NCBI RefSeq assembly: GCF_007004665.1
Contig: NZ_ML660061.1
Span: 124,001-188,000 of the forward strand
Reading direction: 5' to 3'
DNA length: 64,000 bases
DNA from: Denitrobaculum tricleocarpae
Lineage (GTDB): Bacteria; Pseudomonadota; Alphaproteobacteria; Kiloniellales; Kiloniellaceae
Shown: positions 19,390 through 27,490 of the stretch, piece by piece
Numbering within the stretch: the first letter of the stretch is position 1
How the letters are laid out: the number at the start of each line of letters is the position of its first letter
The notes under the pieces: generated by a model
What the model saw: the letters and a program-made list of their open reading frames with translations, nothing else
Databases searched by the model: none
What the model was told of the DNA's origin: nothing
Program-made: the position numbers and the translations under genes

Positions 19390-20709
19390 ATGGCGCAGGG
19401 TTCAAACAACGCGGATATGACCGCCCCAACCAATCCCTGGCCGTCGATTATCGTCGGTTTCATTGTCGTTTTCGGCGCGCTGGGCGGCTTTGGCGCCTGG
19501 TCCGCCCTTGCCAACCTCTCGAGCGCCGTGGTGGCGCAGGGGACAGTCAAGGTCTATTCGAACCGCAAGAAGGTTCAGACGCTCGAAGGCGGCGTCGTCA
19601 CGGAACTCGCGGTCAAGAACGGCGACCGGGTCGAAGTCGGCGACATTCTTGTGACGCTGGACCGCACCCGCGCCGCGGCTTCGCATTCGATCATGCAGAG
19701 CAATTACGACACTTCCCTGGCCGTGGTTGCCAGATTGCGCGCGGAACGCGACGGTCTCGAGAACATCGACTATCCAGAAGGCCTGGCCGAGCGCCTGGAG
19801 GGGACGAGCGTCAGCGAGATCATTTCGGCGCAGGAAAAGCTCTTTTCGGTTCGCCGGGCGGCTTTGAACGGACAGACCGCAATCGTCCGGGAACGGATCG
19901 GGCAGCTCGAGGAAGAGATCCAGGGTCTCAATGCGCAGGTCAGTTCCAAGGACCGTCAGCTCAAGCTGATCGAGGAAGAGCTTTCGGGGCTGCGCGAGCT
20001 CTACAAAAAAGGCTTCACGACCCGGACCCGCATTCTGTCGCTGGAGCGTGAAGCGGCCAGCCTGGGCGGCGAGCGGGGCGAACATCTGGCCGCAATTGCC
20101 CAGTCCAGGCGCCTGATCGGCGAAGCGCAACTTGAGATCGTTCAGGTTCAGAAAACCTTTAACGAAGAGGTCGTCACGGAACTCCAGCAAAAAGAGAGTG
20201 AGCTTTTCGATCTGGAGGAGCGCCTGAACGCGACCAACTATTCGCTGGAGCAGACTCAGATTACCGCGACGGCAAAAGGACTGGTTGTCGGTCTGGCGGT
20301 TCATACAGTCGGCGGCGTGCTGCAGCCTGGCGAGACTCTGCTGGAAATCGTGCCGGAGAATGATCTCCTGATCGTGGAGGCAAAGGTCCTGCCGATCGAT
20401 GTCGACAACATCCAGATCGGTCTGGGAGCAGACGTTCAGTTTACGGCCTTCTCGCAAAGAACCACGCCCAAGCTCCACGGCGACGTGATCTATGTTTCGG
20501 CAGACAGCCTGACCGATCCGGATACGAAGGCGCCATACTTTGCCGCCCGCATTGCGATCCCGGAGGAGGAGGTTGCGCGCCTTGATGACAAAACCCTGCA
20601 GCCGGGCATGCCCGCGGACGTTTTGATTATCACGGGTGACCGCACACCGATGAACTATCTGATCAAGCCGATCAAAGAGAGTATGGATAAGGCCTGGCGG
20701 GAAGATTGA
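19390..20709 (+). CDS. Type I secretion membrane fusion protein (HlyD/PrtE family)
   Basis: The periplasmic adaptor links the ABC exporter to a TolC-type channel. The protein has 439 residues: a short cytosolic N-terminus, one membrane helix (about 20-42), a lipoyl-like half (QGTVKVYSNRKKVQTLEGG), a long alpha-hairpin coiled coil (about 110-300), the second lipoyl half (TQITATAKGLVVGL) and a beta-barrel C-terminus ending with PGMPADVLIITGDRT, a typical PrtE/HlyD ending. It is immediately downstream of the ABC gene and surely co-transcribed. No third component follows; the next gene is the unrelated nasT. Confidence 0.95.
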   Translation: MAQGSNNADMTAPTNPWPSIIVGFIVVFGALGGFGAWSALANLSSAVVAQGTVKVYSNRKKVQTLEGGVVTELAVKNGDRVEVGDILVTLDRTRAAASHSIMQSNYDTSLAVVARLRAERDGLENIDYPEGLAERLEGTSVSEIISAQEKLFSVRRAALNGQTAIVRERIGQLEEEIQGLNAQVSSKDRQLKLIEEELSGLRELYKKGFTTRTRILSLEREAASLGGERGEHLAAIAQSRRLIGEAQLEIVQVQKTFNEEVVTELQQKESELFDLEERLNATNYSLEQTQITATAKGLVVGLAVHTVGGVLQPGETLLEIVPENDLLIVEAKVLPIDVDNIQIGLGADVQFTAFSQRTTPKLHGDVIYVSADSLTDPDTKAPYFAARIAIPEEEVARLDDKTLQPGMPADVLIITGDRTPMNYLIKPIKESMDKAWRED

Positions 20710-20739
20710 CTGGATCATTCGCGTGGCTGGAACGAGGCC

Positions 20740-20773
20740 AGGTTGAGGACTCCTATTCCTTGATGGTCCTGAC
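20740..20773 (+). repeat. Copy of a dispersed ~34-base intergenic repeat
   Basis: AGGTTGAGGACTCCTATTCC and the following CTTGATGGTC closely match the two inverted ends of the element at 53059-53356. It lies in the gap between the secretion adaptor gene and nasT. Function unknown; it may be a relic or half-copy of the same mobile or structural element. Confidence 0.5.
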
Positions 20774-20950
20774 CGGCCCTGACCGGCTCTGCACCATCTC
20801 CCTCGATTGATTTGCCTCAGAATTTGTCTCGGTAGGATCAAGCGCACGCCCCGGACATCCGCTGCTGACTGCAGGCCCGGACCGCAGTTTCGCCGAATCG
20901 CGCATATTTTTTTGCGTTGCACAATTTTTTCGCATGCGCACAATAATTCG

Positions 20951-21547
20951 ATGTCCAACGCGCAGCTCTCAGTTCTTGTCATCGATGAAAATCGGATACG
21001 GGCTTCCATCATCGAAGCGGGTTTGCGCGATGCCGGCCACGATCAGGTGACGCTGGTAAGTGATGTGCAGGCGGTCGCGCTGCGGATTAGAGATCTTGAG
21101 CCCGATGTGATCGTGATCGACCTTGAAAATCCGAACCGGGACATGCTGGAGAACATGTTTCAGCTCTCGCGCGTGGTCAAAAGGCCGATCGCAATGTTCG
21201 TCGACCGCTCCGATCAGGCCTCCATCGAGGCTGCGGTCGAGGCGGGTGTCTCGGCCTATGTTGTCGATGGCCTGCGGCAGGAGCGGGTCAAACCGATCCT
21301 CGATATGGCGATCAGCCGCTTTAATGCCTTTTCACGGATGGAAAGCGAATTGGATGCGGCGCGCAGCGAGCTTGCGGAACGCAAGGTGATCGAGCGGGCA
21401 AAGGGAATTCTTATGCGAACGAAGTCCATTGATGAACAGGAAGCCTACGCCTTGCTGCGTAAGACCGCCATGAACCAGAATCGGCGCCTATCCGAAATTG
21501 CGCAAAGCCTGGTGACCGCCTCCAGCCTGCTCGATCCGGAGGATTAG
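20951..21547 (+). CDS. nasT: Nitrate-responsive transcription antiterminator NasT (ANTAR)
   Basis: NasT binds paired hairpins in the nas leader RNA and prevents termination when nitrate is present. The 198-residue protein has a receiver-like domain (1-120, VIDENR, VIVIDLEN) and a C-terminal ANTAR domain (about 135-195, with AERKVIERAKGILMRTKSID and QEAYALLRKTAMNQNRRLSEIA). The open frame extends upstream, but ATG 20951 starts exactly at the family N-terminus (MSNAQLSVLVIDENR). nasS begins 3 bases after its stop, as is usual for this sensor pair. A candidate target leader lies at 22966-23085. Confidence 0.94.
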   Translation: MSNAQLSVLVIDENRIRASIIEAGLRDAGHDQVTLVSDVQAVALRIRDLEPDVIVIDLENPNRDMLENMFQLSRVVKRPIAMFVDRSDQASIEAAVEAGVSAYVVDGLRQERVKPILDMAISRFNAFSRMESELDAARSELAERKVIERAKGILMRTKSIDEQEAYALLRKTAMNQNRRLSEIAQSLVTASSLLDPED

Positions 21548-21550
21548 TCT

Positions 21551-22780
21551 GTGCCCGCACCCCATTTGCACGAGATCCGCGCTGGTTTCCTGCCCCTCCT
21601 GGACTCCGCCATTCTGGTCGCGGCACGGGAAAAGGCTTTTGCCGAGGACGAGGCAATCAACCTGACGCTGATCCGCGAAAACTCCTGGGCGAACATCCGG
21701 GACCGCATGGCGGTCGGGCACTTTCAAATCGCGCATATGCTGGGCCCCATGCCGATTGCCGCGCGCTTGGGTCTGACACCCCTGCAGCTTGATGTCATCG
21801 CACCCATGGCTCTCGGTCTGGGCGGCAACGCGGTGACGATTTCCGTGGATCTCGCCGAGGCAATGGCTGGTCATGGGGGCCTTTCGGGCCTTCATGCCGC
21901 GGTAAGCGTGGAGCGTTTGGCGCAGGTTGTCAGGGACCGCAAATCGGGACATCGACCGCCGTTGAGTTTTGCCGTGGTGCACCCCTTTTCGGCACACAAC
22001 TACGATCTGCGTTACTGGCTCGCAGCGGGCGGCATCGATCCGGAGCAGGATGTGCAGATTGTCATCGTTCCGCCTCCGCTCATGGCTGACGCGCTTAAAT
22101 CCGGTCAAATCGACGGGTTTTGTGTCGGTGAGCCCTGGAACAGTCTTGCGGTATCGTTGGGTGCCGGTGTCATTGCGACGACCAAGTCGGCGATCTGGCG
22201 TTCGAGTCCCGAAAAGGTCCTCGCCGTCTCTTCAAGCCTCGAAGTTGAGGAGCCGGATCTATTGGCGGCTATCCTGCGCGCCCTCTATCGTTCCGCCGAA
22301 TGGTGCGGTCATGCGGATCATCACGAAGAACTCGCGGCTCTCCTGGCGCGCCCTGAATATGTTGGTCTGGATCAAAAGCTCCTCCTGCCGGCCTTACAGG
22401 GCAGGCTGCGACACCGGGGCGGTGATGTTGCGAAGGTTCAGGACTTTTTTGTTCCCTTCGACAAAGCCGCCACCTTTCCCTGGCAGAGCCACGCGCTTTG
22501 GTTTTACAGCCAGATGGTGCGTTGGGGGCATGCGACCTGGAACCTCGAGGACGCTCAAGGTGCGGCACAAGTCTATCGCCCGGACCTCTATCGTGCCGCG
22601 GTTTCCCCCCTGGGCGCGGCGGTTCCCGCGGCCAATTCAAAAGTCGAGGGCGCGCTGCAGACACCCACCCATGTCGGGTCGTCCGAGGGCAGCCTGATCC
22701 TGGGGCCCGACGGCTTCTTCGATGACAGGATTTTCGATCCGGAGCAGGTCGAAGCCTATGTGAAGGAGCAACAGGTGTGA
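21551..22780 (+). CDS. nasS: Nitrate sensor NasS (NrtA-like periplasmic-binding fold, cytoplasmic)
   Basis: NasS holds NasT inactive until it binds nitrate or nitrite. It is a 409-residue CmpA/NrtA-family binding protein that lacks a signal peptide, which fits a cytoplasmic sensor rather than a transporter component. It shares blocks with NrtA, such as [15 protein letters not shown] and DGFCVGEPWNS. The start is GTG 21551, three bases after nasT, and no RBS-separated alternative is better. Position next to nasT and upstream of nrtA supports the call over a transport role. Confidence 0.9.
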   Translation: MPAPHLHEIRAGFLPLLDSAILVAAREKAFAEDEAINLTLIRENSWANIRDRMAVGHFQIAHMLGPMPIAARLGLTPLQLDVIAPMALGLGGNAVTISVDLAEAMAGHGGLSGLHAAVSVERLAQVVRDRKSGHRPPLSFAVVHPFSAHNYDLRYWLAAGGIDPEQDVQIVIVPPPLMADALKSGQIDGFCVGEPWNSLAVSLGAGVIATTKSAIWRSSPEKVLAVSSSLEVEEPDLLAAILRALYRSAEWCGHADHHEELAALLARPEYVGLDQKLLLPALQGRLRHRGGDVAKVQDFFVPFDKAATFPWQSHALWFYSQMVRWGHATWNLEDAQGAAQVYRPDLYRAAVSPLGAAVPAANSKVEGALQTPTHVGSSEGSLILGPDGFFDDRIFDPEQVEAYVKEQQV

Positions 22781-22812
22781 CGCAACGTCTGCCGTGTTTA
22801 TTTTTGCCGCAG

Positions 22813-22849
22813 TGCACAAAAAATGATCAGAGCGACTTCCTCTTGTGCA
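22813..22849. promoter_or_regulatory. Candidate NtrC-type enhancer half-sites
   Basis: A perfect inverted pair TGCACAA (22813-22819) and TTGTGCA (22843-22849) lies about 115-150 bases ahead of the predicted nitrate-operon start. TGCAC resembles the NtrC half-site. The spacing is wider than in the classical dyad, so these could be two separate half-sites or unrelated. Confidence 0.3.
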
Positions 22850-22937
22850 GATGCGAAGGTGATATTTCTCCGGTCATGGTACACGCGCTTTGCTTCAAGC
22901 ATCTGAATTCAAACGAAAGATCTTAAAAGTTTCAAGT

Positions 22938-22953
22938 TGGCACGGATCCTGCT
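22938..22953 (+). promoter_or_regulatory. Sigma-54 (RpoN) promoter of the nitrate operon
   Basis: TGGCACG-GATC-CTGCT matches the -24/-12 consensus with one deviation (C for the first T of TTGC). The GG (22939-22940) and GC (22951-22952) are 10 bases apart, as required. Transcription would start near 22964, directly in front of the leader hairpins. This implies nitrogen control through NtrC and RpoN. Confidence 0.7.
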
Positions 22954-22965
22954 GAGGTAACTCCA

Positions 22966-23085
22966 GTTCCCCACGAAGGAACATAGATTTCGCGTCCAAC
23001 GACGGGCGCATCAGGCAAAGCCGCCGAACTGGTCTCGTATTCCCACTCCTCCCGGGATGCGCCGACTGGTTTGGCGGTTTTTTTT
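22966..23085 (+). ncRNA. ANTAR-type nitrate leader RNA with terminator
   Basis: Hairpin 1 (22966-22982) has the stem GTTCC/GGAAC and a 7-base loop. Hairpin 2 (22992-23009) has the stem GCGTCC/GGGCGC and the hexaloop AACGAC, with A at loop position 1 and G at position 4 as in ANTAR target RNAs. They are 9 bases apart. A terminator stem AAAGCCGCC/GGCGGTTTT (23017-23025 with 23073-23081) then leads into a T8 run (23078-23085). The 3' arm of hairpin 2 plus ATC (23005-23012) can instead pair perfectly with GATGCGCC (23056-23063), giving an alternative fold. NasT is the presumed ligand. Hairpin 1 departs from the strict hexaloop rule. Confidence 0.7.
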
Positions 23086-23139
23086 GTTTCTAACGGGATT
23101 GCTCGGCCGACCGTGAAAGTGGGCCAGACAGGAGATGAG

Positions 23140-24537
23140 ATGCTTCCAAAGACCAGAAAACTAAGAGCGCTTTTAACGGCGGGCTTGACCGCCTTTACCG
23201 CTGCGGCGACAGCCTTGCCCGCCATGGCCGAAATGCTCGACGTCGAAAAGGATGAACTCAAACTCGGCTTTATCAAGCTGACCGATATGGCGCCCCTGGC
23301 GATTGCGTATGAAAAAGGCTTCTTCGAGGACGAAGGTCTGTTTGTCACCCTGGAACCGCAGGCCAACTGGAAGGTTCTTCTGGACCGGGTGATCACCGGC
23401 GAACTCGATGGTGCGCATATGCTGGCTGGTCAGCCGCTGGCCGCGACGATCGGCTTTGGGACCAAGGCGCATATCGTGACGCCTTTCTCCATGGACTTGA
23501 ACGGCAACGGCATCACCGTCTCCAACGAAGTCTGGGCGATGATGAAGGAACACATTCCCCATGAAGACGGCAAGCCGGTGCATCCTATCAAGGCGGATGC
23601 CCTGAAACCGGTTGTCGAGCAGTTCAAATCGGAGGGTAAGTCCTTCAACATGGGCATGGTCTTTCCGGTCTCCACTCATAACTACGAGCTGCGGTACTGG
23701 CTGGCTGCCGGGGACATTCATCCCGGGTTCTATTCGACAACGGATGTGTCCGGACAGATCATGGCCGAAGCCCTTTTGTCCGTGACGCCGCCGCCGCAGA
23801 TGCCTTCCACTCTGGAAGCCGGAACGATCCACGGTTACTGCGTGGGCGAGCCCTGGAATCAGCAGGCGGTGTTCAAAGGGATCGGGGTTCCGGTCATCAC
23901 CGATTACCAGATCTGGAAAAACAATCCCGAGAAGGTTTTCGGCCTCACCAAAACCTTTACCGAAACGAATCCCAACACCACGCTTGCCTTGACCAAGGCT
24001 CTGATCCGCGCGGCGCAGTGGCTCGACGAAAACGACAATGCCAACCGCGCAGAAGCGGTCGAGATTCTGGCGCGGTCGGAGTATGTGGGCGCCGATGCGG
24101 AAGTCATCGCCAACTCCATGACCGGAACCTTCGAGTACGAAAAGGGCGACAAGCGCGCGGTACCGGACTTCAACGTGTTCTTCCGTTACTACGCGACCTA
24201 TCCCTACTACTCCGATGCCATCTGGTATCTCACGCAGATGCGCCGCTGGGGTCAGATCGCAGAACACAAGGACGATGCCTGGTATGACGAGACGGCGAAG
24301 TCCGTTTATCTGCCGGACATCTACCTGAAGGCCGCGCGCATGCTGGTCGACGAGGGTTACGTGAGCGAAACCGACTTCCCGTGGGAGAGCGATGGCTACC
24401 GCGCACCGACCCCTGCCGCCGACATCATCGACGGCATTCCCTACGACGGAACCAAGCCTAACGCCTATATCGACTCTCTTTCGATCGGCTTGAAGTCCAA
24501 GCAGGTGGTGGCCGGGAACAAGCTTGTCGGCGGCTGA
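23140..24537 (+). CDS. nrtA: Nitrate ABC transporter substrate-binding protein
   Basis: The periplasmic nitrate/nitrite-binding component, of the CmpA/NrtA family. The ATG at 23140 follows a clear ribosome site (AGGAGATGAG) and opens a 465-residue protein with a Sec signal peptide ending ALPAMA (about residues 1-29). An upstream in-frame extension to 23071 would run back into the terminator T run and is rejected. Family blocks include [19 protein letters not shown] and [13 protein letters not shown]. It is transcribed behind the leader at 22966-23085. A stable hairpin separates it from nrtB, probably keeping binding protein in excess. Confidence 0.94.
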   Translation: MLPKTRKLRALLTAGLTAFTAAATALPAMAEMLDVEKDELKLGFIKLTDMAPLAIAYEKGFFEDEGLFVTLEPQANWKVLLDRVITGELDGAHMLAGQPLAATIGFGTKAHIVTPFSMDLNGNGITVSNEVWAMMKEHIPHEDGKPVHPIKADALKPVVEQFKSEGKSFNMGMVFPVSTHNYELRYWLAAGDIHPGFYSTTDVSGQIMAEALLSVTPPPQMPSTLEAGTIHGYCVGEPWNQQAVFKGIGVPVITDYQIWKNNPEKVFGLTKTFTETNPNTTLALTKALIRAAQWLDENDNANRAEAVEILARSEYVGADAEVIANSMTGTFEYEKGDKRAVPDFNVFFRYYATYPYYSDAIWYLTQMRRWGQIAEHKDDAWYDETAKSVYLPDIYLKAARMLVDEGYVSETDFPWESDGYRAPTPAADIIDGIPYDGTKPNAYIDSLSIGLKSKQVVAGNKLVGG

Positions 24538-24559
24538 CGAAAGCCCGCGAGCGAGTCAA

Positions 24560-24588
24560 CAGCAGGCCGGTTTCACGCCGGCCTGCTG
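24560..24588 (+). other. Intercistronic stabilising hairpin
   Basis: An 11-base perfect stem CAGCAGGCCGG/CCGGCCTGCTG with a 7-base loop and no T run follows the binding-protein gene. This is the usual place for a 3'-end-protecting structure that raises binding-protein mRNA over permease mRNA. Confidence 0.6.
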
Positions 24589-24622
24589 AACCAGAAAACA
24601 GAATGACGTAAGGACGACCTTC

Positions 24623-25702
24623 ATGGCCAATGCGACCGATGCCATCGACGCCCGGCAAAGCTCTGCGACCCGCGAGCGGTTCTTTTCCGCCATCAATCGG
24701 GCCAGTGTCTGGCTGGATGCGCTGGGTTTTTCCTGGCTGACGCCGATCCTGAAGATGATCGCCGGCGACAATCCGCGCGAACAGGTCGGTGAACTGACCC
24801 GTGTTCTGGTCATTCCACTCCTGGGTATCGCGCTCTTTCTGCTGGCCTGGAGTAGTCTAGCGCCGCAGGTGCAGACCTCTCTGGGCGCCATTCCGGGGCC
24901 TGCGCAGGTCTGGGAGCAAGCCGAGAACCTCTGGGAGGATCATCTGCGCGAGCGTGAAAAGGCGGCAGCCTTTTACGAGCGCCAGGATGTCCGCAATGCA
25001 AAGCTGGTAGCTGCGGGGAAGGCAGAGAAGGTCAAGCATCGAAACTACACCGGCAAGCCGACATACCTGGATCAGATTCTGACGTCCCTGTTCACAGTCG
25101 GACTGGGGTTCTTGATTGCCACGATCATTGCCGTTCCCATCGGGATCGCTTCGGGGTTATCGAAGACTTTCAACGGCGCCATCAATCCCCTGATCCAGAT
25201 TTTCAAACCGGTCTCACCGCTGGCCTGGTTGCCGATCGTGACCATGGTGGTCTCCGCGCTCTACGTGAACCCCACCGGGCTGTTGCCAAAATCCATGCTG
25301 ATTTCGGCGGTGACGGTCACGCTCTGCTCGCTCTGGCCGACACTGGTCAATACGGCATTGGGTGTTTTGTCGGTCGACAAAGACCTGATGAATGTCGGGC
25401 GTGTTCTTCAACTGCCCACGCGCAAGACCATCACGAAAGTGGTGATGCCCTCGGCGCTGCCGTTGATCTTTACCGGGCTGCGTCTTTCGCTCGGCGTGGG
25501 CTGGATGGTGTTGATCGCGGCGGAGATGCTGGCCCAAAACCCGGGCCTGGGGAAATTCATCTGGGATGAGTTCCAGAACGGCTCTTCCCAGTCGCTCGCC
25601 CGGATCATGGTCGCGGTGATCACCATCGGCCTGATCGGTTTCATGCTCGACCGGGTGATGTACGCACTGCAGCGCGCCTTTACTTTCTCGGCCAACCGGT
25701 GA
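24623..25702 (+). CDS. nrtB: Nitrate ABC transporter permease
   Basis: This inner-membrane permease of the nitrate importer belongs to the BPD_transp_1/NrtB family. It has 359 residues, longer than the usual 270-300. Residues 1-150 include an extra N-terminal helix (about 55-75) and a charged loop with the [15 protein letters not shown] stretch before the core helices. The coupling EAA-like segment lies around [17 protein letters not shown] to [16 protein letters not shown]. The ATPase gene begins 10 bases later with a good ribosome site. The extended N-terminus is typical of alphaproteobacterial NrtB forms as I know them. Confidence 0.93.
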   Translation: MANATDAIDARQSSATRERFFSAINRASVWLDALGFSWLTPILKMIAGDNPREQVGELTRVLVIPLLGIALFLLAWSSLAPQVQTSLGAIPGPAQVWEQAENLWEDHLREREKAAAFYERQDVRNAKLVAAGKAEKVKHRNYTGKPTYLDQILTSLFTVGLGFLIATIIAVPIGIASGLSKTFNGAINPLIQIFKPVSPLAWLPIVTMVVSALYVNPTGLLPKSMLISAVTVTLCSLWPTLVNTALGVLSVDKDLMNVGRVLQLPTRKTITKVVMPSALPLIFTGLRLSLGVGWMVLIAAEMLAQNPGLGKFIWDEFQNGSSQSLARIMVAVITIGLIGFMLDRVMYALQRAFTFSANR

Positions 25703-25712
25703 GGAGGGCGCT

Positions 25713-27479
25713 ATGAGCATTCTCGAAATCTCGAGCTTGTCCAAACACTACGGTGAAGGGACCGAGCGCACAGAGGTTCTCTCCGATGTGAACCTGAAAG
25801 TGAACGAGGGCGAGTTTATTGCGATTGTCGGCTTCTCCGGTTCCGGCAAGACGACGCTCATCTCGGCGCTTGCGGGCCTGATCGAACCTGACCAGGGCGG
25901 CGTCATCTTCAAGGGCAAGGAGATTGATGGCCCCGGGCCGGAGCGGGGCGTGGTTTTTCAATCCTATTCCCTGATGCCCTGGCTGTCGGTTCAGGCCAAC
26001 GTCGCGCTGGCGGTCGATAGCGTCTTTACCTCCAGACCGAAGGCCGAACGGCGGGAGATTGCGGACAGGTATATCGAGATGGTCGGCCTGGCGCCGGCCC
26101 GCGACCGTAAGCCCGCCGAACTCTCAGGCGGAATGCGCCAACGCGTGGCGGTCGCCCGCGCGCTTGCCATGCAGCCGGAAGTGTTGCTGATGGACGAGCC
26201 GCTATCAGCGCTTGACGCCCTGACCCGGGCGAAGCTTCAGGACGAGTTCGCGGCCATTTCTCAGAAAGAAAAGAAGACCATCATCCTGGTCACCAATGAC
26301 GTGGACGAGGCTATTCTGCTGGCCGACCGGATCATACCTCTGAAGCCGGGGCCCAAGGCGACCCTGGGCAAGGAATTCAAGGTCGACTTGCCGAAGCAGC
26401 GCGACCGGGCCGCGATGAACAGCGATCCTGCCTTCATCGAGCTCCGTGCCGCCGTCACCGAATACCTGATGGAAGTCGGCTTGGAACGCAGCGCCGATGT
26501 GGAGCGCGACATCGTGCTGCCCAACATCGTTCCCATCACACAGGCTCAAGAGCAGCCGAGTGCAGACCTGCCCGTGGCGTATCAGCGGGAATCGGACTCC
26601 CCACGGCAGGAGCGCTACCTGGAATTCAGTCAACTCAAAAAAGTATATCCCACTCCCAAGGGGCCGCTGACGGTGGTTGACGGCTTCGATCTGAAAGTCG
26701 AGAAGGGCGAGTTCATCACCCTGATCGGGCACTCCGGCTGCGGCAAGTCGACGGTCTTATCCATGGTTGCCGGCCTGAACGAGATCACCCGGGGCGGCAT
26801 CATTCTGGACGGGACGCATGTGACCAAGGCCGGACCCGACCGCGCGGTTGTCTTTCAGGCACCATCGCTGATGCCCTGGTTAAGCGCCTACGACAATGTC
26901 GCGCTTGGGGTCGACCGGGTCTATCCGCGCGCCAGCCGTGCCGAACGCAAGGATGTCGCCGAATACTACCTGAGCCGTGTCGGTCTCGCGGACTCCATGC
27001 ATAAGATGGCCGCGGATCTCTCCAATGGCATGAAGCAGCGGGTCGGCATCGCACGGGCGTTCGCCTTATCGCCTAAACTCCTGCTGCTCGACGAGCCCTT
27101 CGGCATGCTGGACAGCCTGACTCGCTGGGAGCTTCAGGACGTTCTAATGGATGTCTGGAAGCGCAGCAAGGTCACGGCCATTTGCGTCACCCACGACGTC
27201 GATGAAGCGATCCTGCTGGCCGACCGCGTGGTGATGATGTCGAACGGCCCGAACGCCAGGATCGGCAATATTATGAAAGTCGATTTACCCCGGCCCCGGT
27301 CGCGCAAGGAACTGCTGGCACACCCGGACTACTACGCGTACCGGGAAGAACTCCTTGGCTTCCTCGATGCCTACGAGGGCGGGGCGCACCCGGACGAGGA
27401 GCAACTGAAATCCATTCAAGAAAAGCGAGCCAAACGGCTTGCGCGGCAGCATTCATCTGCCGTGACAAGCGCGGCTTGA
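25713..27479 (+). CDS. Nitrate ABC transporter tandem ATPase (NrtC/NrtD-like fusion)
   Basis: The energising subunit: two ABC ATPases in one 588-residue chain. Domain 1 (about 1-250) has Walker [10 protein letters not shown] (40-48), signature LSGGM (137-141), Walker B LLMDEP, and Asn195 where the H-loop histidine is expected (VTNDVDEA). Domain 2 (about 300-545) has Walker [10 protein letters not shown] (339-347), signature LSNGM (436-440), Walker B LLLDEP and normal His494 (VTHDVDEA). Cyanobacteria encode two proteins, with NrtC carrying a binding-protein-like tail; none is present here. It is translated 10 bases after nrtB and a few bases before nirB. Confidence 0.93.
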   Translation: MSILEISSLSKHYGEGTERTEVLSDVNLKVNEGEFIAIVGFSGSGKTTLISALAGLIEPDQGGVIFKGKEIDGPGPERGVVFQSYSLMPWLSVQANVALAVDSVFTSRPKAERREIADRYIEMVGLAPARDRKPAELSGGMRQRVAVARALAMQPEVLLMDEPLSALDALTRAKLQDEFAAISQKEKKTIILVTNDVDEAILLADRIIPLKPGPKATLGKEFKVDLPKQRDRAAMNSDPAFIELRAAVTEYLMEVGLERSADVERDIVLPNIVPITQAQEQPSADLPVAYQRESDSPRQERYLEFSQLKKVYPTPKGPLTVVDGFDLKVEKGEFITLIGHSGCGKSTVLSMVAGLNEITRGGIILDGTHVTKAGPDRAVVFQAPSLMPWLSAYDNVALGVDRVYPRASRAERKDVAEYYLSRVGLADSMHKMAADLSNGMKQRVGIARAFALSPKLLLLDEPFGMLDSLTRWELQDVLMDVWKRSKVTAICVTHDVDEAILLADRVVMMSNGPNARIGNIMKVDLPRPRSRKELLAHPDYYAYREELLGFLDAYEGGAHPDEEQLKSIQEKRAKRLARQHSSAVTSAA

Positions 27480-27490
27480 GGGAGGCGATG

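Noticed and set aside
21551-22780. Call of this gene as a second nitrate transporter binding protein
   Set aside because: It lacks a signal peptide and lies 3 bases after nasT, which fits NasS.
23071-23139. Upstream in-frame extension of nrtA
   Set aside because: It begins inside the terminator stem and T run of the leader, and it would place a hydrophilic stretch ahead of the signal peptide. ATG 23140 has a good ribosome site.
23173-24267. 364-residue minus-strand frame opposite nrtA
   Set aside because: Shadow of nrtA; no ribosome site or recognisable domain.
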